Positions 35,553-44,001 of a DNA stretch of 64,000 nt are shown here, one piece after another. Below the pieces are notes generated by a model. The model ran no database searches and was not told where the DNA came from. It saw only the letters and a program-made list of their open reading frames with translations. Position 1 is the first letter of the stretch; each line of letters starts with the position of its first letter. This DNA is from Rhodopseudomonas palustris. GTDB lineage: Bacteria; Pseudomonadota; Alphaproteobacteria; Rhizobiales; Xanthobacteraceae. The stretch covers positions 1,240,001 to 1,304,000 of the forward strand of contig NZ_CP058907.1 in assembly GCF_013415845.1 (NCBI RefSeq). Reading direction: 5' to 3'. The translations under genes and the position numbers were made by a program.

Positions 35553-37118
35553 ATGATCCGCATCTCGACCATTTTCATTGCCGTCTGCATGGTGCTGATC
35601 GCCACCTCGCTCGGCATGGTGGTGTATGCGGTCGCCGGATTTAACTTCGCCCAGGCGTCGCTGGTCGGCCTGACCGCACTGACATTGTTCGTGCTGTACC
35701 AGGCGGTTTCGATGCGGATGCGCGACCGCGCCGAGGCTGGCGATCAGATCGCCGACCTGTCGCGCGGTACTGCCGATCTCGCCCGCCAGGTCGGCGAATT
35801 CGGCCGGCGGCTGGCGGTGGTCGAGGCCAAGCTGGTTTCCGCCCGGTCGTCGCAGCAGGACCGGGTCCAGCACGTCTCCGACGAAATCACCGAGCTCGGT
35901 ACTCTGGTGCAGCAGCTTGCTGCTTCCGTGGCTGCCCACGAAGACCTTCTGACCTCCGCCGCCCACAGCGTGGTCCGCCCGGAGGCGATCGCGGCGCCGG
36001 AACCTGCCACGCTGGCACCGGCAGCGATCCCGCCCGCGGCAGCGCCGGCGATTCCCGCTCCCGCAGCCGTGCCGCCATCGGTGCCTCAGCCCGAAACGCC
36101 GATCGTCGGAGTTGCGCCGGCGTCGGCCGCTTCGACGGTCGCCGCTTCTACGGTTGCGACACCCGAGGCCGCTTCAGTTCCGGCTTTGGCTGCGGCGCCT
36201 GCCGCTGTCACTGCGCCCGCCGGTCCCAATCTGGCGGCAGCGGTAGCGAGCGCCGTCGATGGCGGCCGCTTCGATCTTTATCTGCAGCCGATGGTCTCGC
36301 TGCCGCAGCGCAAGGTGCGCGCCTACGAAGTGGTGACGCGTCTGCGGGACAACGCCGATCAGGCGATCCCTGCCGAAACCTACCTGCCGATCGCCGAGAC
36401 CGCCGGACTGATGGGGCGGATCGACAACGCCATCCTGCTGCGCGCCGTTCAGGTGGTCCGTCGGCTGTTGGTGCGCAACAAGGACGTCGGGCTGTTCGTC
36501 AACATCGCGGGCGCGACGCTGTCCGACAAGGCCGCCTTCGCCCAGTGTCTCGACTTCCTCGAGGCCAATCGCGCGCTGGCGCCGTCCCTGATCCTCGAAT
36601 TCAAGCAGAGCGCGTTGCGCGGCCTTGGCCCGATCGAAGCCGAGCATCTTGCGGCGCTGGCGCAGCGCGGCTTCCGGTTCTCGATCGACCACGTCACCGA
36701 TCTGCGATTCGAGCCCCGCGAACTGGCCGATCGCGGCGTCCGCTTCATCAAGGTGCCGGCGTCGCTGCTGCTTGCCGCGCACGACACCGCGTCGGCCGAC
36801 ATCCATCCGGTGGATCTGTCCGATCTGCTCGGCCGCTTCGGCATCGATCTGATCGCCGAGCGGATCGAGGGCGAACGCGCGGTGGTCGACCTGCTTGACT
36901 ACGATGTTCGGTTTGGGCAGGGGTTCTTGTTCGCAGCGCCCCGTCCGCTGCGGCCAGAGACCGCCACCAACGCGGCCGCGCCGGCTTCCAACGCCCCGGC
37001 CCAGCAGGACATCAATCTTGATCCAGGCAAGCTACCGCAGAGCCCGCTCGCTCGCATCGAGCCGGCACGCGTCACCGGCAATGCCGCACTGGTTCGCCGC
37101 GCCGCCGGCCCGTTCTGA
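35553..37118 (+). CDS. Membrane-anchored EAL-domain protein with a degenerate active site
   Basis: This 521-residue protein has two N-terminal transmembrane helices (about 5-27 and 33-52), a coiled coil (about 60-125), an Ala/Pro/Thr/Val-rich linker (about 140-225) and an EAL domain (about 230-480). Some catalytic features remain: Glu259 (in EVV rather than EAL), Asn in FVNIAG, Glu349, Lys400 (IKVPASLL) and FGQGFLF. However, the metal-binding DDFG motif reads Ile-Asp379-His380-Val. It is therefore more likely a c-di-GMP effector or scaffold than an active phosphodiesterase. Twelve bases separate it from the HAD gene, so the two are probably cotranscribed. Confidence 0.8.
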   Translation: MIRISTIFIAVCMVLIATSLGMVVYAVAGFNFAQASLVGLTALTLFVLYQAVSMRMRDRAEAGDQIADLSRGTADLARQVGEFGRRLAVVEAKLVSARSSQQDRVQHVSDEITELGTLVQQLAASVAAHEDLLTSAAHSVVRPEAIAAPEPATLAPAAIPPAAAPAIPAPAAVPPSVPQPETPIVGVAPASAASTVAASTVATPEAASVPALAAAPAAVTAPAGPNLAAAVASAVDGGRFDLYLQPMVSLPQRKVRAYEVVTRLRDNADQAIPAETYLPIAETAGLMGRIDNAILLRAVQVVRRLLVRNKDVGLFVNIAGATLSDKAAFAQCLDFLEANRALAPSLILEFKQSALRGLGPIEAEHLAALAQRGFRFSIDHVTDLRFEPRELADRGVRFIKVPASLLLAAHDTASADIHPVDLSDLLGRFGIDLIAERIEGERAVVDLLDYDVRFGQGFLFAAPRPLRPETATNAAAPASNAPAQQDINLDPGKLPQSPLARIEPARVTGNAALVRRAAGPF

Positions 37119-37130
37119 TCGATTCAGCCG

Positions 37131-37985
37131 ATGACCACGTTGCGTTTCGTCGAGCATCTGCACGAGCTCGTCGGCTCGGTCGACGTCGTGCTCAGCGACA
37201 TCTGGGGCGTGGTGCATAACGGCCTGGAATCGTTCCCTGACGCCTGCGCGGCGCTGAAGACCGCGCGCGATCAAGGCCGCACCGTCGTGCTGATCACCAA
37301 TGCGCCCCGGCCTGCGGATTCGGTGCAGCGCCAGCTCCGCAAGCTCGACGTGCCGGACGATTGCTACGACGCGATCGTGTCGTCGGGCGATCTCACCCGC
37401 ATCTATGTGGCCCAGCATCCCGGACAGTCGATCTACTGGCTCGGCCCGGACCGCGACAATTCGATCTATCGCGGCCTCGACGCGGTGCTGACGCCGCTCG
37501 AAAAGGCCGATTACATCATCTGCACCGGGCCGTTCGACGACGAAACCGAGTCGGCCGAAGACTATCGCGAGATGATGGGGCAGGCGCTGGAGCGCAAGCT
37601 GACGCTGGTCTGCGCCAATCCGGACATCGTGGTCGAACGCGGCGACCGGCTGATCTACTGCGCCGGCGCGATCGCCGAACTGTATCGCGAGCTCGGCGGC
37701 GACGTGATCTTCTACGGCAAGCCGCATCGGCCGATCTACGACCGGGCGATGGCGTTGGCGCGCGAGATCCGTGGCGTCGACACGCCGGTGCAGCGGGTGC
37801 TGGCGATCGGCGACTCGGTGCGGACCGATCTTGCCGGCGCGCAGGGCTACGGCATCGATCTGCTGTTCGTCACCCGCGGCATTCATGCCGATGCGTTCGA
37901 GGGGATCGACCGGCTCGACACTGCTGCGGTGAACGAATTGTTCGGCCACCCGCCGCTGGCGCTGACCCGCGAGCTGCGCTGGTAG
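37131..37985 (+). CDS. HAD-IIA family hydrolase (TIGR01459-like)
   Basis: This 284-residue protein belongs to the NagD-like HAD-IIA phosphatases. Motif I reads DIWGVVHNG (Asp23, Trp25), so the second Asp of the usual DxD is Trp. Motif II (VLITNAPRP), motif III (FYGKPHRPIYDRA) and motif IV (VLAIGDSVRTDLAGAQGYG) are intact. The nucleophile is retained but the general acid is missing, which suggests altered or reduced phosphatase activity; this pattern may be usual for the subfamily. The start is 12 bases after the EAL-protein stop. Substrate unknown. Confidence 0.82.
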   Translation: MTTLRFVEHLHELVGSVDVVLSDIWGVVHNGLESFPDACAALKTARDQGRTVVLITNAPRPADSVQRQLRKLDVPDDCYDAIVSSGDLTRIYVAQHPGQSIYWLGPDRDNSIYRGLDAVLTPLEKADYIICTGPFDDETESAEDYREMMGQALERKLTLVCANPDIVVERGDRLIYCAGAIAELYRELGGDVIFYGKPHRPIYDRAMALAREIRGVDTPVQRVLAIGDSVRTDLAGAQGYGIDLLFVTRGIHADAFEGIDRLDTAAVNELFGHPPLALTRELRW

Positions 37986-38016
37986 GCGCAGCTCGACTTC
38001 CACCTTTCAAGAGTGA

Positions 38017-40080
38017 TCAGCGGCCTTCGCGCAGCCAAGTCGCCGCGAAGGCGCCGAGCAGCAGCAGCAAGCCGATCAGCCCGGTGAACACCGGCAGCAC
38101 GCCGACGCCGGTGACGACGCTGGCGTCGCGCATCCGCACGCCGAGCCAGCCGTCGCCGCGGAACATCGTCGCCGAGGTCACCGGCACGATCCGCGGCAGC
38201 TCGACGCTGCCGCTCTCGGCGATCCGCCGGGCATCGCCGCCAGTCGCCTGAGTGAGTGGCCGCAGCGTCTCGGTGGTCGAGGTGACTTCGGCGAATTCCT
38301 TCGGATTGACCGGCCCGACATTGATCAGCGCCTTCAGCGTGCCGTCGGTCGCCGACCACAATCCGAGCTCGTCGGCCGGAAGCGTCGCGCGCCAGGTGCC
38401 GGGATCGCCGGCCGTCAGCGTCAGTTCACGGGTCTTGCCCGACGGCGATGTGACAGTGACGGGCGGCACGCTCTCGCCCATGGTCTGCCGTAGCACTTCG
38501 AGGTTTTTGCCCTCGGATTTCAGCCGCAGCGCTTCTTCATCGAGATCCGGCTGCTTCATCAGCCAGTGCGACATCCGCCGCAGCAAATCGAGATGCGGGC
38601 CGCCGCCCTCGTAGCCGCGCGCCCACAGCCAGATGTGGTCGCTCAGCAGCAGCGCGACGCGGCCCTCGCCGAAATGCGACAGCAGCAGCAGCGGCATGTT
38701 GTCGGCGCCGGTCATCAGCGGCGCTGCGGTGGCGTTGCGGGTGTCGACCGTGCGGAAGAACCGGCTCCAATGCGGCGGCTCGGAGGCCGAGCCTTCGAGC
38801 CCGCGCGTCACCGGATGGCGCTTGCCGGCGTCCGACAGCCGCGCGTGATACGGCTTCTCGGTGACGCCGACCGGCTCGGCCGGCAGCAGCGTGTCGAGCG
38901 GCGTGCGCCAGATCGAGGTGGTCGACGCGTAGTCCGGCCCCGCCGATACCAGCACCGCGCCGCCATTCTTCACGTAGCGCGAGATGTTGTCGAAATACGC
39001 CATCGGTAGCACGCCCTGGCGGGCGTAGCGGTCGAAGATGATGAGCTGAAACTCGTTGATTTTCTGCTGGAACAGCTCGCGGGTCGGGAAGGCGATCAGC
39101 GACAATTCGTTGATCGGCGTGCCGTCCTGTTTCTCCGGCGGCCGCAGAATGGTGAAGTGTACCAGATCGACGCTGGCGTCGGATTTCAGCAGGTTGCGCC
39201 AGGTGCGCTCGCCGGAATGCGGCTCGCCGGACACCAGCAGCACCCGCAGCTTGTCGCGCACCCCGTCGATCGACACCACCGCGCGGTTGTTGACCAGCGT
39301 CAGCTCGTTCTCCACCGGCGAGGCTTCGATCTCGACGATGTTCTGGCCGGCGTGCTTGATCTCGACATCGACATTGACGGTCTGGCCGCTCAGCACGGTG
39401 CGCTGGTTCAGCACTTCGCCGTCGCGCCGCACCACGACGCGGGCGCGGTCGCCAGTGATGCCCTGGTCGTCGAGCCGGTAGGTGATGGTCTGGGTCTGGC
39501 CGACGATGCCGAATCGCGGCGCCGCCAGGATTGCGATGCGGCGGTCGCGCTCGTCCTTGCGGCCGGTAATCAGCGCCTGCACCGGCGCCTGGAAGCCGAG
39601 CGCCTGCGCGTTCGCCGGGATGTCATGGACACGGCCATCGGTGATCAGGAACGCGCCGGCGACGCGGTCAGTCGGCACGTCGGACAGCGCCGACGTCACC
39701 GCGCCGAACAGCTTGGTACCATCGGTCTCGCCGTCGGCCTGGCCGGCTTCGACGACCCGGACCTCGAGTCCCTTGATCTGCTTCAGCCGGTCGACCAGCG
39801 CCTCCTTGGCCTGTTCGGCTTCTTCGGTGCGCTTGCCGAAATTCTGGCTCGGGCTCTTGTCGACCACCACGGCGGCGACCGAGGACAGCGGCTCGCGCTC
39901 CTCGCGGGTGAACGACGGATTGGCGAGTGCCAGCACGATCAGCGCCAGCGCTGCGATCCGCACCCAGGCGCCGCGCGACCGCCCGAGCAGCAGCAGCAGC
40001 GCGATCACCGCAACAGCAGCGATCGCGACCCACAGCACGGCGGTCGGGACGAGAGGCGCAAAGGCGATGCCGTAGTGCAT
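38017..40080 (-). CDS. Membrane protein with vWA/glutamine-amidotransferase-like periplasmic region
   Basis: This 687-residue protein has two N-terminal membrane helices (about 13-55) and one at the C-terminus (VFTGLIGLLLLLGAFAATWL). Residues 65-250 resemble a von Willebrand A domain with an intact metal site DxSxS at Asp74-Ser78 (VVDKSPS). The middle contains a class I amidotransferase-like fold (IIFDRYARQGVLPMAYFDNI, then KNGGAVLVSAGPDY) that I think lacks the Cys-His pair. It is the last gene of the moxR cluster, 166 bases after the DUF4159 protein with a repeat between. This architecture is widespread but uncharacterised. Confidence 0.75.
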   Translation of the reverse strand: MHYGIAFAPLVPTAVLWVAIAAVAVIALLLLLGRSRGAWVRIAALALIVLALANPSFTREEREPLSSVAAVVVDKSPSQNFGKRTEEAEQAKEALVDRLKQIKGLEVRVVEAGQADGETDGTKLFGAVTSALSDVPTDRVAGAFLITDGRVHDIPANAQALGFQAPVQALITGRKDERDRRIAILAAPRFGIVGQTQTITYRLDDQGITGDRARVVVRRDGEVLNQRTVLSGQTVNVDVEIKHAGQNIVEIEASPVENELTLVNNRAVVSIDGVRDKLRVLLVSGEPHSGERTWRNLLKSDASVDLVHFTILRPPEKQDGTPINELSLIAFPTRELFQQKINEFQLIIFDRYARQGVLPMAYFDNISRYVKNGGAVLVSAGPDYASTTSIWRTPLDTLLPAEPVGVTEKPYHARLSDAGKRHPVTRGLEGSASEPPHWSRFFRTVDTRNATAAPLMTGADNMPLLLLSHFGEGRVALLLSDHIWLWARGYEGGGPHLDLLRRMSHWLMKQPDLDEEALRLKSEGKNLEVLRQTMGESVPPVTVTSPSGKTRELTLTAGDPGTWRATLPADELGLWSATDGTLKALINVGPVNPKEFAEVTSTTETLRPLTQATGGDARRIAESGSVELPRIVPVTSATMFRGDGWLGVRMRDASVVTGVGVLPVFTGLIGLLLLLGAFAATWLREGR

Positions 40081-40106
40081 CAGGTGCTAGCTCCGGATGC
40101 TGCCTG

Positions 40107-40206
40107 CTCCCTCTCCCATGGGGAGAGGGTTGGGGAGAGGGGGTACGACCTATTGAGAGGGCGAAACCCCTCACCCGGCGCTGCGCGCCGACCTCTCCCC
40201 ATGGGA
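40107..40206. repeat. Intergenic repeat, family C (copy 2)
   Basis: The element starts CTCCCTCTCCCATGGGGAGAGGG and ends GACCTCTCCCCATGGG, with CCCCTCACCCGGCGCTGCGCGCCG in the centre. It lies inside the moxR cluster, between the DUF4159 gene and the last membrane gene, and may lower transcription of the distal gene. Confidence 0.75.
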
Positions 40207-40246
40207 TAGGTGAAGGATGCCTCGCTCGATTGTTGTCGATGTTGCA

Positions 40247-43072
40247 TCACTGCCCCAGCCGCTCGATCAGCGCCGGTGCGTGGACCTGGTCCGCTTTGTA
40301 GTTGCCGGTCAGGGTGTACATCACGATGTTGACGCCGGCACGGAAAGCGAATTCGCGCTGGCGCGGCTCGCCGGGCGTCAGCGGAAGCATCGGCTGACCA
40401 TCGGGACGCAGCGCCCAGGCGCCGGCGAGATCGTTGGAGGTGATGATGATCGGCGACACGCCGTCGCCGCCGCGCGCCGGGCGCGTGGTGTCGTCCTCGT
40501 CGGTCTCGCGCGGCAGCGCCTCGACCCAGGTCTGGCCGGTGGTGAAGCGCCCGGGGAAGTCGCGCAAGAGGTAGAACGTCTTGGTCAGGACGTGCTCGCG
40601 CGGCACCGGCTCCAGCTCCGGCACGTCGAGCGACGACAGCACATTGCGCAGCGTGATCATGCCGGGCGTCTGCGATGCGCCGTTCGGATCCGGCGGCGCT
40701 TCGATCGCATCGCGGGTGTCGAAGATCACGGTGCCGCCCTGCTTCATGTAGGCGTCGATCTTGTTGAGCGCGTCCTGCGGCGGCTTGGGCCCGCCGGCGA
40801 TGATCGGCCAGTAGATCAGCGGGAAGAACGACAGCTCGTCGCGCGCCGGATCGACGCCGACCGGCTCGCCGGCTTCGAGCGCGGTACGCTGCGCCAGGAA
40901 CAGCGTCAGCCCGCTCATCCCGGCTTTGACGATCGCATCGACGTCGGCGTTGCCGGTGATGACGTAGGCGAGGTGAGTCTGTGCCGTGGCTTTGATGGCG
41001 AAGTCGTCTTTGGCGCCCTGCGCGCGCAGCGGGAGCGGCATCGATGCCAGCGGCAGTGCGATGATCAGCGCCAGTGCGGCGGCGGCGGCGCGGCGGCGGC
41101 GCATCAGCAGCGCGGCCAGCCCGCCGCCGAGCACGGCGACGATCAGCGCATCGAGCAGGAACAGGCCGAGCGACGAGGCCAGCAGCATGCCGCGCAGATC
41201 GCGCGGCTCGGCGTTGCTATAGGCGGCGCGGCGGGCATTGATCGCCGACGTATCCAGCGGCGCGATGCGGTCGGCAGCGGCGAGTGCATTGACGGCGATC
41301 GGGCCATCGGCGGGACCGTAGAATCCGGGCGGATGTTCGGCGCTGCCGCGCTCGCGATAATCGGCAGGAATCGGCTTGGCGGAGGCCGGCGGCGGACCGA
41401 ACGCGCCGAAGCCGTCGAGGTTTCGCAGCGGTGACACCGTCTCGGCGGCGTTCGGATCGGCGGCAACGCCGGCGCCGGGCGTCGATGTGTAGCCGGACAT
41501 GTCGACCAGCCGGCGCAGCATCTCGACGAAGGTGCCGGACATCGGCAGGTTGGACCAACGCATGTCGGCGCTGACGTGGAACAGTGTCACCAGTCCCTTG
41601 CCGCGATGCTCGCCGGTGACCAGCGGAGTGCCGTCGGCGAGCGACGCCCAGCTCTTGCCGGGCAGCGTCGCGTCCGGCTCGGCCAGCACCTGGCGGTTGA
41701 CGGTGACGTCGCTCGGCACTGCAAGTCCGGCGAACGGTCCATCGCCGGAGAACGCGGCGAGCTGCTGCGGCTTCTCCCAGGTCAGGCTGCCGCCGAGGCT
41801 GCGGCCGCCTTTGCGCAGCTTCACCGGGACCAGATCGTCATCGTCCTGGCGGGCAAGGCGAGGCCCGGCGAAGCGTATCAGCACGCCGCCCTGTTCGATC
41901 CAGGCATCGAGCCGCTGCCGGATTTCCGGTGACAACGCGCCGACATCGGCGAGCACGATCATCGGCAGCTTCTGATCGAGGAATTGTGCGATCACCTGCT
42001 GCGGCGCGGTGCGTTCGCCCTGGCGCAGGTCGGCGAACGGCGACAGCGCGCGGGTGAGATAGAACGTTGCTGCGAGCAGCGGCTGCGCCGTATCACTGCT
42101 TGCGCCGGACACGATGCCGACCCCGCGGCGGCGCCAGCGCTTGTCGAGCAGCTGCACGGCGCCCGCGGAGCGCTCGCCGGCGATTTCAAGCCGGGCGATG
42201 TCGTTGCGCAGCTCGACCGGCAGCTCGAAAGCCGCCTCGGTCTCGGTGGCGCCGGGCGCAAGGCTGAAGCGGGCTTCGCCGATCGGCGCGCTCTTGGCGT
42301 CGAGCGCGCGGACCACACCGGCATCGACGCCGCCGCTCTGGGCGCGCAACACCTTCACGGTCATCTTCGCCGCGGCGTTTTCGGCGGCGGCGAGCGCGTG
42401 GGCGGGCGGGGCGCCGCCCTCGACGATGGTGACGCTGCGGTTCTGCACCAGTCTGTTCAGCCCGGTGACGAAATCGCTGCCGCGGCCGGTGTCGACGCCG
42501 TCGGTCAACCAGACCAGCTCGGTATCGCCGGCGGTCTTCAGGAACCGCTCGATTCCGGGCAGCGCATCGACGCGCTCGACCGCATACGGCTTTGGCGCCA
42601 GCTGGCGCAGTGACACCCGCGCGGTACCGGCCGGCATCAGGGCAGGATCGCGCGCGGTTTCTGACAGCGGCGCCAGCGCCACTGCGCGGCGGGCGCTGTC
42701 GGCTTCGGCGATCAGCTCGTCGGCCGCCTTGATCCGCGCCTCCCAGCTCGACGCCGCGCTCCAGCCGTCATCGAGCAGGATGAGCAGCGGCGCCTGACTG
42801 CCGCCGGCAGCGGTCTGCGGATTCCAGATTGGACCGGCAAGCGCGATGATCACCAGCGCGGCCGCGAGCATTCGCAGCGCGGTCAGCCACCACGGCGTAC
42901 GCGACGGCGTCTCTTCCTTCGGGGCGATCTCGAACAGCAGCCGGGTCGGCGGAAAATCGACCCGACGCGGCCGCGGAGGCATCACCCGCAGCAGCCACCA
43001 CAGCGCCGGCAGCGCCAGCAGGCCGATCAGCAGCAGCGGCTGTGCGAACGAAAGGGGGAGGGCGCCGATCAT
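40247..43072 (-). CDS. BatA/DUF4159 double-domain membrane protein
   Basis: This 941-residue protein begins with the BatA-type N-terminus (PLSFAQPLLLIGLLALPALWWLLRVMPPRP). A second membrane helix comes at about 60-80, followed by a vWA-like region whose metal motif is degenerate (LLDDGWS in place of DxSxS). Amidotransferase-like segments occur in the middle (PMIVLADVGALSPE). Two further membrane helices lie at about 620-680, and a DUF4159 domain at about 690-935 (FFPLIYWPIIAGG, MKQGGTVIFDTRDA, VLTKTFYLLRDFPGR). ATG 43072 overlaps the DUF58 stop by four bases. Role unknown; part of a MoxR/vWA system. Confidence 0.8.
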   Translation of the reverse strand: MIGALPLSFAQPLLLIGLLALPALWWLLRVMPPRPRRVDFPPTRLLFEIAPKEETPSRTPWWLTALRMLAAALVIIALAGPIWNPQTAAGGSQAPLLILLDDGWSAASSWEARIKAADELIAEADSARRAVALAPLSETARDPALMPAGTARVSLRQLAPKPYAVERVDALPGIERFLKTAGDTELVWLTDGVDTGRGSDFVTGLNRLVQNRSVTIVEGGAPPAHALAAAENAAAKMTVKVLRAQSGGVDAGVVRALDAKSAPIGEARFSLAPGATETEAAFELPVELRNDIARLEIAGERSAGAVQLLDKRWRRRGVGIVSGASSDTAQPLLAATFYLTRALSPFADLRQGERTAPQQVIAQFLDQKLPMIVLADVGALSPEIRQRLDAWIEQGGVLIRFAGPRLARQDDDDLVPVKLRKGGRSLGGSLTWEKPQQLAAFSGDGPFAGLAVPSDVTVNRQVLAEPDATLPGKSWASLADGTPLVTGEHRGKGLVTLFHVSADMRWSNLPMSGTFVEMLRRLVDMSGYTSTPGAGVAADPNAAETVSPLRNLDGFGAFGPPPASAKPIPADYRERGSAEHPPGFYGPADGPIAVNALAAADRIAPLDTSAINARRAAYSNAEPRDLRGMLLASSLGLFLLDALIVAVLGGGLAALLMRRRRAAAAALALIIALPLASMPLPLRAQGAKDDFAIKATAQTHLAYVITGNADVDAIVKAGMSGLTLFLAQRTALEAGEPVGVDPARDELSFFPLIYWPIIAGGPKPPQDALNKIDAYMKQGGTVIFDTRDAIEAPPDPNGASQTPGMITLRNVLSSLDVPELEPVPREHVLTKTFYLLRDFPGRFTTGQTWVEALPRETDEDDTTRPARGGDGVSPIIITSNDLAGAWALRPDGQPMLPLTPGEPRQREFAFRAGVNIVMYTLTGNYKADQVHAPALIERLGQ

Positions 43073-44001
43073 GCGCCACGTCCTGCTTTGCCGCCGGCGT
43101 CTTTGGCGGTGGTCATGCCGCCGTGCAGGAACAGCAGCAGCTCGGCGGCCGAGCGCGAGGTGGTGTGGGTCGAGAACAGCCAATCGAGCTTGGAGGTCTC
43201 GGCACGGATCGCGTCACGATGCGCGGCGACCAGAGCGATGTAGTCGCTGGCCCATTTCTCCGCGCGGCCGGCTGTGATCGCGCCGCCACCTTCGGGCTCG
43301 ACGAATTCGACCCGCCCCGCATAGGGAAAGCTCTCTTCGGCGGGATCGACGATCTGCACCAGCGTGCCGTGGGCGCCGGAAGCCGACAGGCCGGCGAGCA
43401 TTTGCCGGATCTCACCGACCGGCGACCAGAAGTCGGACAGCACCACGATCTCGGCCCGGGACGACGGCACGAATGACGGCGGCAGGCTGCTGCGCGTGGC
43501 GGTGTCATGCAGGATCGCCTGCGCCATCTTGTCGATGACGTTGTTACTCGAGGTCGGGTTCATCAGGCTGGGAATGCCGACCCGTTCGCCGCCGGCGACC
43601 AGCAGGTCCGCCAGTGCGAACGCCACGATCAGGCCGCGCTCGAGTTTGCTGTCGCGCGCGCTCTTGGAGGCGAAGGCCATCGACAGCGACCGGTCCGGCC
43701 ATAGCCAGACGGTGTGCGCGGCTTCCCACTCCAGCTCGCGGACATAGAGATGATCGTCGCGCGCCGAGCGGCGCCAATCGACGTTCTGCGCCGGCTCGCC
43801 GGAGACGAAGCGGCGATACTGCCAGAAATTCTCGCCGGCGCCGGCGCGGCGGCGACCGTGCAGACCGTGTGTGACGTTGTTGGCAATCCGGCGGGCCTCG
43901 AGCATCAGGCGTGGCAACGACGCTGCGAGCGAACGGCTTTCGCCATCCGCGCGGCGAACCGCGAGCGTCTCCTGGGTGCGATGCTCCTCGGCCTGCGCCA
44001 T
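43069..44001 (-). CDS. DUF58 family protein with vWA metal site
   Basis: This 310-residue cytoplasmic-looking protein carries the DUF58 core GAGENFWQYRRFVSGEPAQNVDWRRSAR. Next comes a vWA-type fold with an intact DxSxS at Asp103-Ser107 (PDRSLSM). DUF58 proteins accompany MoxR ATPases and are thought to bind client proteins through the metal site. ATG 44001 shares one base with the moxR stop (TGATG), and its own stop overlaps the next ATG by four bases, so stoichiometric production is likely. Confidence 0.88.
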   Translation of the reverse strand: MAQAEEHRTQETLAVRRADGESRSLAASLPRLMLEARRIANNVTHGLHGRRRAGAGENFWQYRRFVSGEPAQNVDWRRSARDDHLYVRELEWEAAHTVWLWPDRSLSMAFASKSARDSKLERGLIVAFALADLLVAGGERVGIPSLMNPTSSNNVIDKMAQAILHDTATRSSLPPSFVPSSRAEIVVLSDFWSPVGEIRQMLAGLSASGAHGTLVQIVDPAEESFPYAGRVEFVEPEGGGAITAGRAEKWASDYIALVAAHRDAIRAETSKLDWLFSTHTTSRSAAELLLFLHGGMTTAKDAGGKAGRGA

